Source: Karstenula rhodostoma CBS 690.94 (lineage: Eukaryota; Ascomycota; Dothideomycetes; Pleosporales; Didymosphaeriaceae). From it: a stretch of DNA of 64,000 nt. The notes under the pieces were generated by a model. The model was not told the origin of the DNA. It saw only the letters and a program-made list of their open reading frames with translations, and searched no databases. The position numbers and the translations under genes were made by a program. Below, piece after piece: positions 1-8,336 of the stretch (its first letter is position 1; every line of letters begins with the position of its first letter). The stretch spans positions 2,403,122 to 2,467,121 of the forward strand of contig MU001492.1 of NCBI GenBank assembly GCA_010093485.1. Reading direction: 5' to 3'.

Positions 1-491
1 TGCCCTGCCGCGAGAGCAGAATGAGGTATCTGTATGCGTCAGTAAGGGCTGCATGCCGGGCTTGGGCGGAGAGGCTCACTTGATGGCCATGGCTATGGTC
101 GTTGGGAGGAGGGTATTGGAGTGCGCGGTGGCCTGTAGAAAAACGGAGGTTCGGGGCGATCACAGACCAGCCAACCAACCCCGCCGTCAAAGCGCTCGCA
201 TTGCACCCCGCCAAACACTCGTTCAGTGCCTGTGAACGTCTTGCTCTGAATAACAAATCGCTTTTTGCTTCTACGACTGCTCTGCTAGCTCAACGCACGC
301 GACAAGATCCACCGATACGACTTGGATTGGTCCCCCGTCGGGTCCTGCTTACAAACGCCCCTTCGACTTTGCGACCGCGGCTCCAGCGTGCCTTTCTCTC
401 TTATCCTTGACTTGACAGCCTCGAGAGCATATCCCCTGGACACAGATATCATAAGGAGGCAGAAAGACTCACTCGAGTCTGCACAGACACA
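1..491. other. Upstream region, no gene seen
   Basis: No convincing coding exon is visible. The short open frames on both strands lack family motifs. The last few hundred bases must hold the promoter and 5' UTR of the gene starting at 492. I saw no clear TATA box. Confidence 0.4.
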
Positions 492-1493
492 ATGAAGCTC
501 ATCCTCTCTACCTCGTAGGCACCCCGCGCATCCTCCTAACCACCCACTTACCATTCCAGAAACATAATGTCGGGCGGACCGTCCGTGATACGGCGGCATA
601 CCTTTGAGAAATCAAACACAGAACTCACCTCCTCCCTGCGCGCAAACTTCACCGCGCACCGATCCTCCCCTCCCACACCCACCACCACCAACGGCGACGC
701 GGCCGCAACCCGTCCAAAACCCCCGTTCAAATCATGGACGACCCAACAAGAAAACACTCTCTGGATACCCACCCACACGCCCTCACCTCTCTCAGAACCC
801 CGCGAGTCATACGACATAACCGTCAAGCTCTTCTACCTCCCCAACGTTCCCGCCGATACCCGCCGCGTCCAGACGCGCGAAGCCATCGACCTCGTCCTCA
901 AAGAGCTCGGCACATCCTCCATCGACCTCCTCATCGTCTCCTTCCCAGGCATATCATTCGACGCCGACGACGAAGAATCCGACCTCGACGACCCGCCGTC
1001 TGCGCCCGCCTCCCTCGCTGACGATGGCGACGCAGACGGCGCGCCAGAAGACATAGACACCATCGTCACCACATGGCACACGCTCGAGAAGCTGTACGAG
1101 GAGGGGCTCGTCAGCAAACTCGGCATCTCCGAGTTCGGCTGCAGCAGGCTGGAGAAGTTCCTCCCTCGGACAACAGTCAAGCCGAGCGTCGACCAGATTA
1201 ATGTGCGCGACTGCTGCGTCGTGCCCAAGCCGTTGATCTTGTACGCGAAGCAGCAGAAGATCGAGCTGCTGACGCACAACGACTGCACGAATGTGCTGCC
1301 GCGGGGCACGCTGAGGGATATCCTGGGATCGGGGGAGAAAGGCGTGGGCGTGCTGGCGGGAGAGAAGGACGAGGGGGAGAGGTTACGGGGAGAGGTGCAG
1401 CCGCAGTGGGTGGTCAAGTATACGGCTGTGGTGAAGGATCGGGGGGTCGTAGAAAGTAAGGGGTATCTTGCGGTTGCGGAGCTGAGTGAGTAG
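492..1493 (+). CDS. Glutamate-cysteine ligase regulatory (modifier) subunit
   Basis: Predicted regulatory subunit of glutamate-cysteine ligase, the first enzyme of glutathione synthesis in the cytosol. It is an aldo-keto-reductase-fold protein that binds and tunes the catalytic subunit. Exons are 492-514 and 560-1493 (45-nt intron with a CCTAAC branch motif), giving 318 aa. The first exon encodes MKLILSTS and joins in phase to NIMSGGPSV, so the methionine at 567 is internal. Family signatures seen: REAIDLVLKELGTSSIDLLI near residue 110, KLGISEFG, VDQINVRDCCVVP, and KIELLTHNDCTNVLP near the C-terminus. An acidic, low-complexity insert lies around residues 140-165. No catalytic-subunit gene is in the window. 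The family call is strong; the exact N-terminus rests on the splice model. Confidence 0.9.
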
Positions 1494-1554
1494 GGGGCAT
1501 CTACCATTACGGTCGCTGAAAAGATGTATGATGGTAATGGATGAAGCGCTACAA

Positions 1555-1977
1555 CTAATACACAATCTGATCCGCCCAACACTCCACGCACTCTTCTCCT
1601 AGATCCCTGCGCACCAACGTGCTCCCGCAACACCAACACACGCCGGCAAACATAGCCGGATTGAAGTCCCGTGGGAACTGCTTAAGTTCTTTCTTATCAG
1701 AACTTTTACCCTTACTCACATCGTTGGAACTTCCCGCCGAGTCTCCCTCCCCACTCCGCGCCGTTGGGAACGGCGTCAGCGGGCGCGGCGGATGCGAACG
1801 AAGCGGCTCGAGTCGTCGCTCAGGCTCTGTAAACGACGTGCTTCGCCCGCGTGAGCTTTCCCCTGGCGCAAAACTATCGTCGTGCTGGGTAGGCTGTTGC
1901 GTATAGTCTTCCATGCGCATGTCGGTTTGAGTATCTGGGGGCGCTTGATTTGGGTTGGGCTTTCGAAGTTTGGCCAT
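1555..1977 (-). CDS. Small protein with C-terminal zinc-ribbon-like CxxC pairs
   Basis: Not recognised beyond its motif. The ATG at 1977 (MAKLRKPNPNQ) gives 140 aa. The open frame continues upstream to 2184 but that part is low in protein character. Residues 1-100 are polar and disordered, rich in P, S, R and E. The C-terminus has four cysteines arranged C-x2-C, about 12 residues, then C-x2-C (within VCWCCGSTLVRR and EECVECW), as expected for a small zinc ribbon. It is transcribed towards the glutamate-cysteine ligase subunit gene, with 61 bp between stop codons. Function unknown; a nuclear or RNA-linked role would be a guess. Confidence 0.6.
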   Translation of the reverse strand: MAKLRKPNPNQAPPDTQTDMRMEDYTQQPTQHDDSFAPGESSRGRSTSFTEPERRLEPLRSHPPRPLTPFPTARSGEGDSAGSSNDVSKGKSSDKKELKQFPRDFNPAMFAGVCWCCGSTLVRRDLGEECVECWADQIVY

Positions 1978-2277
1978 ATCTGCAGTTAGGACTTGTGGGC
2001 CTGGGCGTGGTGTGGAGTAAACTTTGAGTGGAAGCGATGGGGGCACAGCTTGTATTAGGGTTATCACGTAGGAATTGTGTGACAAGGGTTGATGTGTGGG
2101 GCGGGGATGAATAGGTTCTTCACTTCTAGAGCAGTGAGGAGAAGTCGATGATGTTGGAAAGCCACAAGAGGCATGAATGTACAAATGTCACAAACCGAAG
2201 TCTATCATACCATCACCCGTTGAGTCCCAAGGAAAAATAAATCTGAACCAGGTATCCATAGCACGTCCGCATTCCAC
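1978..2277. other. Intergenic, 300 bp
   Basis: Upstream region of the zinc-ribbon gene and 3' flank of the flavin monooxygenase. An open frame continues through most of it in frame with the zinc-ribbon gene, so an N-terminal extension cannot be excluded. Nothing else seen. Confidence 0.35.
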
Positions 2278-4218
2278 CTACCCCTTCACCTCCCTCCCAA
2301 TCCTAATCATCTCCCTCCGATAGTCCGGCAGATCCTCCTCCCTCTTGATCGGAAATTTACCCACCGCCTCATTCGCCTTGACAATCGCCTCCCTTGCCCC
2401 CTCCCACGTCCTCCTCTTCCCCGTCTCGAAATACCGAAATGCATGCGCCGTCTCAACCCCATGATTCATCAGCCAACTCATCCTGGGATCCTTCAGCCAG
2501 AATTTCCACCCTTTGATCCCCCACCCCAAACTCTCCATCCCGGTACCCGCAGCCTCGTGCAGGAACCCCTGAAACTCCCAGTTCCGCACCATGCTCCTGT
2601 CGAAGCTGCCTTCCGTCTTGTCGGCCGCCCAGCACGTCGCGAGCCATGCGTGGTGCGCGTCGACGTCGGATTCTAGGATGGGTAGAGAGGGGAGGGGGTG
2701 AGCGCCGCGGAAGATGTTGGAGACGGCCATGGACTGGACGTCGTTGAAGGAGAAGCCGTTGTTCTTGCCGTACGCAGAGTAGCACAGGAGCGCGATCGAG
2801 TCGGCGTATTTCGGGGGAAAGATGTTGTGCCAGAGGCGGACAAGCTCGGGGCCTGAGTAGTTGGGTGGGCGGCTGGTTTCGAGGAAGGGGGTGACGGTTA
2901 GGTCAGCGGTGTAGCCCGTTGCGCAGATGACGACGTCGATGTCCTCGAGGACGGTTCCGTCTGCGAATTCGATGCTGCGGGGTCCGAGGAAGCGCTTTAT
3001 CCCGTGCAGAGATGTGATTTTGCCGGTTTTCAAGAGGGGGATGATGTAGTCGCTGGCTCCAGGCAGACTGAGCGCGATGCTGGGACTGGGTAGGATGCGC
3101 CACTCAGGATCCAAATATCCCCAGCTTTTGCGCATGAGATAGTCCAGAGCTTTGTCCCCTAACCAATGCGCTACGGATGGGACATAGCGTTGCAGGAAGA
3201 AACCGGTTTGGCGCCGACGCCAGCTGAGGAGCAGATCTGCCGGTTTGTTGTCGCGCCAGGTGGGAAAGATGTACATCCCTCGCCGATGCGAGACGTATAC
3301 TTTTGATGCGTGGGGCAGGATATTATTTATTACATCCGAGGCTGTGCTCGACATGCCAACCATGACAACGTTCTTGCCTTTGTATTTCTCCACACTGCCA
3401 GGTCATGTAAGTTGAGAATAGTCTTGTAATTATTGCGAGGCGATTGCTTACTCTTCTGGTCGGAACTGCTGCGCATGCGTAAGGATACCTTCGTACTTCT
3501 TCTCATCTTCAAACTTGGGCATCTGCGGATACGTCTGGTAGCCATGGCAGAGAGCTACTTTGTCAAACTCTTCCACTTTGGTCTCTCCGTGAATGACGAG
3601 CTCGACACGCCATTTTGTGTCGTCTTCGTTGCGGCTTACTTTCTTCAACGCGGCATCGAAGACAATGTCCTTGAGCAGATCAAAATGCTTCGCATATAAT
3701 TCTATGAACTCTTGGAATTGGGCTTGCTGTGGGCATAACCGCTGAAGTGAGTGTATGCCACACTACGAGTTCGCAGATACACACTGACCGTGAGATGTGG
3801 TGGATAGTCTACAAGTAGTGTGAGCAAGCTTCACTATCCTAATGCCATGCTCGGAGTCTACCTACGGTCCGGCATTGGGAAGTCCGACATGCCACAGGTG
3901 TACTTGCTGATCAGAGCTCTTGTAGCTGCATAGAATTACTACAATGTGTTCTGCATCTCGATCTGGATTGGCAACTCACAAGGCAGAGCCGTAGTCATAG
4001 AGGTATCTTTCGTGTACGCCCATAAGCCACCGACTTGCTTCCTACGCTCAAACGCAGTGACCTTGAACCCATCTTCCCGCAGCGTCTTCAGCATAGATAG
4101 CCCGCAGGCTCCTACGGATATCTCAGTCAGCTATACATCCAGCCATTCTCCCGTGAGTAACATCTGAAGCTGCGCGTTACTCACCAGTGCCTACGACGGC
4201 GACCGTTTGTTGCGCCAT
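2278..4218 (-). CDS. Flavin-containing monooxygenase (FMO family), six exons
   Basis: Predicted FAD- and NADPH-dependent monooxygenase that would hydroxylate a soft nucleophile (N or S); substrate unknown. On the minus strand the exons are 4218-4185, 4111-3980, 3925-3866, 3808-3789, 3726-3452 and 3394-2278. All phases agree and give 545 aa. The first exon junction creates the FAD-binding glycine motif VAVVGTGACGLSMLK (GxGxxG). SDFPMPDHYPPHLT, LTHAQQFRPEDVEKY (FMO signature region), the NADPH-binding segment VVMVGMSSTASDV and the late ATG motif VVICATGYTAD follow in order. One exon is only 20 nt, so automatic gene calling may split this gene. It could serve a lost metabolite pathway; no obvious partner enzymes adjoin it. 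Confidence 0.88.
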
Positions 4219-4682
4219 ATCGGAAGACTTGAATCGCGCTGCAGTTCGCAACATCGAGTGTTAACACTACGAAGAGAGCAGCATCAGGACGAACCTGCCC
4301 TTGTACGGATCCAACCGTGCGAGAACAGGAGTGTTAGCGCTTACGTGAGTGCAAGTGCTGGACTACGCCCAAGGCGGCTAGATCGGTCGTTGTCATTCGA
4401 TCACGGGGGGCAGGAGCTGCACTCAGGGCGGGCAGGCAGTGCATAGGATTGTACTGCAACTTTCAATGTAGTATTAATATGAAATGAGGTGTTACCCACA
4501 TCGCCATGCCTGGATACCTTGCATAGCTTGACAAAAGTCTTGGTTGTTCACGGAACGAGAGCCTTGTTAAAAACGACGCCGACGATTCACGTTTATAGTA
4601 TGTACTTCTGGCAAATTGCGTCGTTGATTCTGCTCTTCAAGCTCCAGCGACCACTGGCCTGATCAGGCAATAGCACTTGGTG
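4219..4682. other. Intergenic between FMO gene and foldback element
   Basis: No convincing gene. It contains the promoter side of the flavin monooxygenase, which starts at 4218 on the minus strand. Confidence 0.4.
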
Positions 4683-4875
4683 CCGCATAATCTCACGTAA
4701 AAGGGTTATGATAGGCTCAACGGGGCAGGTTAGTCCTGTAAGGTGATTCGGCAGATTCCCTTATAAATGGGGTAAACTCCTCCTTATCCAGAGATCTACC
4801 CACTTATTAAGGAATCTTTCTAATTACCTTATAGGATAAACCTCTCTCTTGAGCGTTCTACGTGAGATTATGCGG
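4683..4875. mobile_element. MITE-like foldback element, 193 bp
   Basis: The ends are a perfect 17-bp inverted repeat: CCGCATAATCTCACGTA at 4683-4699 and its reverse complement at 4859-4875. A second, imperfect inverted pair lies inside (4724-4759 against 4811-4846, about 27 of 36 positions matching). Five of its nine mismatches are C versus T, so the whole unit can fold back on itself. The interior is AT-rich and non-coding. No clean target-site duplication is visible (flanks are TG and TA). This fits a non-autonomous DNA transposon relic; no second copy was noticed in this window. Confidence 0.7.
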
Positions 4876-5007
4876 TATGTAATATCCAAAAGAAGATAAC
4901 CGAAAAAAAAGGGTCTCGCATACTTGTTCAACAAAGGAATACCATATTCCGCCTCTCGAACTCACTCTTGATCTCCTTTCTTCACACCCAAAAATCGCGG
5001 CAGAACA

Positions 5008-5606
5008 ATGGCCCTCACTATCAGACTCCTCCTCCTCCTTCTCGCCACCCTCGTAGCCTCCTCACCCTCCACCTGCACCTTCACCCCCTCCGCAAACGCC
5101 ACAATAACGAATTACCCCGGCTCACCCGCCCTCAACACCACGAAGAACTACCCTTACAACATTTCCGCGTTATCCGAAATCCCCATCGCCACAGTTTGCA
5201 CTTCCCCGACCGGGAACCGCACCGCCGAACTCGCCTGCGCACGCACCTACATCGACGCCATCGACGAGCAACTGGCATTCCTATACGCCCGCCGATTGGG
5301 GTATGCGGCTGTGGCGGGGGCGAGCAAGTTCGCAACAAACACGAGTTTGAACGATCCGAGTAGGAACGACGTCGTGGCGGCGGGTATGGCTGCGAAAGTG
5401 TTGAAGGTCAGTGAAATGGGGAGAGGTGTTAACTGATGCGAGCTGAGTTTGCTGACTTTTGGTAGTATGGTGCGACGGAGGCTGCTGGTGCGGTCATGGG
5501 CGGAGAAGGTTGTATGATTTATGCGGCGCTGGAGTACGAGGTGGAAACGATACGGGAGAGTTGCGACAGCACGTTTACGGTGGATGTGGAGAGGGTTTGC
5601 GAGTAG
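5008..5606 (+). CDS. Secreted chorismate mutase (AroQ-type)
   Basis: Predicted to convert chorismate to prephenate outside the cell. Exons 5008-5406 and 5466-5606 give 179 aa. Residues 1-18 form a leucine-rich signal peptide. The AroQ fold is shown by IDAIDEQLAFLYARR followed by ASK and NDPSRN. Counted against E. coli AroQ, R79, R96, K107, D116 and R119 fall at the spacings of Arg11, Arg28, Lys39, Asp48 and Arg51. Asn120 sits where Glu52 is expected. The second exon carries the last helix (AALEYEVETIRESC) and ends VCE. Several cysteines and N-glycosylation sequons fit secretion. Secreted chorismate mutases are known in plant-associated fungi, where some lower host salicylate; such a role here is inference. 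Confidence 0.85.
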
Positions 5607-7116
5607 ATGATTCCGCCTATACAGTTTCAATTGCGCGGATTGCTCGGGTAGCTATGAGCCCACGATGATCGATGGAGGCTCAGGAGTCTACTGAGGATGA
5701 AGAAAAGAGATCATCAAGGGTGCAACGAGGCGTTGGGGCTTGCGTGTCCATTTCAATCGGCCCCAATTCCTTAGATGCGAGTTTCAAGTCAGCAATGTTG
5801 TTAGAGACACAGATTTTGAGCCGCTGCAGGGTTTAGCCTAGGAAAGCTTGACGTACGTAACATACAACATACCTTGCTGTTGGGCCTTGTGCTGGGAGAG
5901 AAGTTTGTTTAATAACTAGTTCTCGAACGCTAGTAGTCTTCGGGTAGAAGATGATTGTTCTAACCAAACTTGCCTAATAATTCACATTTTTATGACACCG
6001 CCATCAATCCACTTGTGGTTTTCTGATTGTTGACTCAAACTACAAAGTAGTGTCCCGTAAAGTGATAGACAAACATGGACTGACTGCCGTCCAACCCATC
6101 AATCCACTTAAGGACCCTCCCCTTCTTCACCCACTTCTTCCTCTTCAATGCCCAAGAAAGACGTATTCCGATCGATGCGACAGCGGTCAATAAGGATCGG
6201 GCACCATCAAGTGTGTTGGAAATTTGGGGTCGTGAGTGCAGGTAGCGTTCGATATTCGGGATGGCACTCTCAGGACGGCAGTCAAAGTCCTACGCAGCTA
6301 TCCTATAACGCACAGCCTCGTTCTCGTCCTCTCCTTCAGCATTATCCGCCCGTCTTCATTCCTGCGCAGAAAGCTCGCGCGTCCGGTGTACTCCTGGGTC
6401 AACATGGCCCATGATGCAGTCGCAGACGCAACAAAACTCACTTGATCCTGTAGCAACTCGCTTTATAATACGTCTATAAAACTTTAACCTAATAATCCAT
6501 CGTGAACGTTTACGTGTAGTGGTTCGCTACAGCAAGTAGAGTATTGCTGTCGGCCACTGTGATAGGTACACCGATAACCACACCTCACTGTCATCATTCG
6601 GCAATGCAGCGCTACAGTCCACGAACCAGGTTCGTGGGAAAGTCCGGGGTTGATGTCTTGGGAAGTCCAGCTGCTGGCGAAGGATGTGGACTTCGAAGAT
6701 GCCTATTTTGGGGCGAGGTAGCGCCTGGGGTACAACGGTTGTGGCCCACATGACGGTGCCGTATTTCCGCGCTGGGGCGGCGTGTGCGCCAACCTCACCT
6801 CTCCCCCGTTCACGTTGTCGCCGCCGTGACAGACTGTAATGCAACAGGAGGCATAATACAAGTCACAGATGAGAAAGCCCGCCGAGCGTCGATATCGCCG
6901 AGATGGACACGCACGCACCACAGCCGCCAAGCGCGCTAGCCAGCTGAAAACGTTCCGGGCACCCTACGTCACGTTTCCTTCCCTTTCCTTTTCGTCGCAC
7001 AGTCTCCTGTTTATGGCTCCGTCCCATCCGGTCACTTCATCCGCCAGCTAGCCTTCACAGGCCATGCAGCTCTGCTATCCCGGTGGATTCGCCGTCGCCT
7101 TTGTTGGCCTTTCAAA
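5607..7116. other. Gene-poor intergenic region, 1.5 kb
   Basis: Several short open frames but none with recognisable motifs or splice continuity. It contains the 19-bp palindrome at 6619-6637 and the promoter of the seven-TM gene starting at 7117. Confidence 0.4.
6619..6637. repeat. Perfect 9+1+9 bp palindrome
   Basis: CCACGAACC, one A, then GGTTCGTGG. It lies about 480 bp upstream of the seven-TM gene. It could be a dimeric regulator's binding site or chance. Confidence 0.4.
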
Positions 7117-8336
7117 ATGGCAATTAAGAAGACTTTGGTGTATGGCGCCGTCGTCAACGTGGTGACTCTAATTATATACTTCATCTACCTCTGCATCGCG
7201 GTATGGCTTTCCATCCGCCAAGGACTGGGTCACAATTTCCCATGGATATGCATGATCATTCTATCTCTTTGTCGCCTCACTCAGGTTATACATCCTCGCG
7301 CGGCCCCCGACCTCGAAACCGCTAACGCAATCAGGTGGCGCTCGATCTTGCAGCAACCGTCATATTCCCGGAAACAAAACTTACCAACACAACCCTAGAG
7401 ACCGGCGTTGCCATACTCACCGAAATCAGTTTAACCCCGCTATTCATGTCAACTGCAAACATGCTCAACATGACTTCCGGACCAAAGGGACGCCGCATGC
7501 AGTGGGTCCTGCTTCTCTTGTACATCCCTCTGATAATATCACTCATTCTTATCGTTGCTGGAGGCATCGACCCGGCTTCCCGCGACTCACCTACCTTTGC
7601 AGCAACTCCATCGACCAAGGCGGGCATTGTTTTATACTGCGTTTGTTTCGCTATACTCATTTGGGCGACTACCATCATAGCCGCGCGTCTGTACCTTGCA
7701 AGCTCACTTGAAGTTAAAATCTTGACCACGGTAGTCCTCAGTCTGCCTTTCTTTCTAGTCGACGTGGTATATATGATGTGCTTCGCTTTTGAGCGCGAAA
7801 GCACACATATGCGATTCAATGTCATTAGCGGGGACGTCACGATACAACTTTGCATGTAAGTCGAGCATCTTTTAAAGCACGTAGCACATATCCTTGCACC
7901 CACTACCCTACTTTCCGAGCTGTTTGAAATCTTTGTGTTTCGGCACCCCACCGAATCCCTTTACTGTGTTTTGCCGTGGCTTGCAAAAGCGCGCGAAGAG
8001 TCAACAATCGACTACCCTACTTTCCGTTGCTCCAGGTTGATGGACACACACTCTGGCCACCCCTCCCTTGATGTTGAAAGCTCATCGTATCACAGGCAAG
8101 TCATTATGGAGTATATTATCGTAGGTCTGTACCTAGGATTGGGGTTGAAGATCCCGGACAAAGCTGCCAAATTGAAGGAGATAGTTCTGGGAGACCGCGA
8201 CTATGATCAGCTGAGAGAGACGTTTCTCTGGAAAATGTACGAGGCAGGCTCCGCTACTGTCGCCATAATTGTAATGCCGGGGCTAAGATTCGCACATTGG
8301 ATGTTGGGAAGGATACTTCGCGCGGGTGCGTCATAA
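7117..8336 (+). CDS. Seven-transmembrane integral membrane protein
   Basis: Exons 7117-7284, 7335-7855 and 8096-8336 give 309 aa. About seven hydrophobic segments are visible, including LVYGAVVNVVTLIIYFIYLC, VLLLLYIPLIISLILIVAGG, GIVLYCVCFAILIWATTIIA, VVLSLPFFLVDVVYMMCFAF and YIIVGLYLGLG. A conserved-looking loop reads FPETKLTNTTLETGVAILTE. The topology resembles the large fungal families of seven-TM proteins of unknown function (DUF7702-like) rather than a known receptor class; that assignment is by resemblance only. Intron 1 is 50 nt, but intron 2 is 240 nt because it contains a 94-bp mobile insertion plus its duplicated target. The ATG at 7117 starts just before the first hydrophobic segment. 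Confidence 0.75.
7902..8025. mobile_element. 94-bp mobile insertion with 15-bp target duplication, copy A (intronic)
   Basis: The core at 7917-8010 starts GAGCTGTTTGAA. It is flanked by a perfect 15-bp direct repeat, ACTACCCTACTTTCC, at 7902-7916 and 8011-8025. The same 94-bp core, with no gaps and about 76 of 94 identical bases, occurs at 40797-40890 with a different flanking duplication. A hairpin TTTTGC / GCAAAA is kept in both copies. The ends are neither inverted repeats nor poly(A). One frame is open through the whole core in both copies. The insertion lies inside intron 2 of the seven-TM gene. Confidence 0.8.

Noticed and set aside
833..1639. 268-codon minus-strand frame over the glutamate-cysteine ligase subunit gene
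   Set aside because: Antisense shadow of a gene with clear family motifs; composition is Ser/Arg-rich as expected from mirrored codons.
4683..4875. Calling the foldback element a Tc1/mariner MITE
   Set aside because: The flanks (TG and TA) do not give a clean TA duplication, so the superfamily cannot be assigned.
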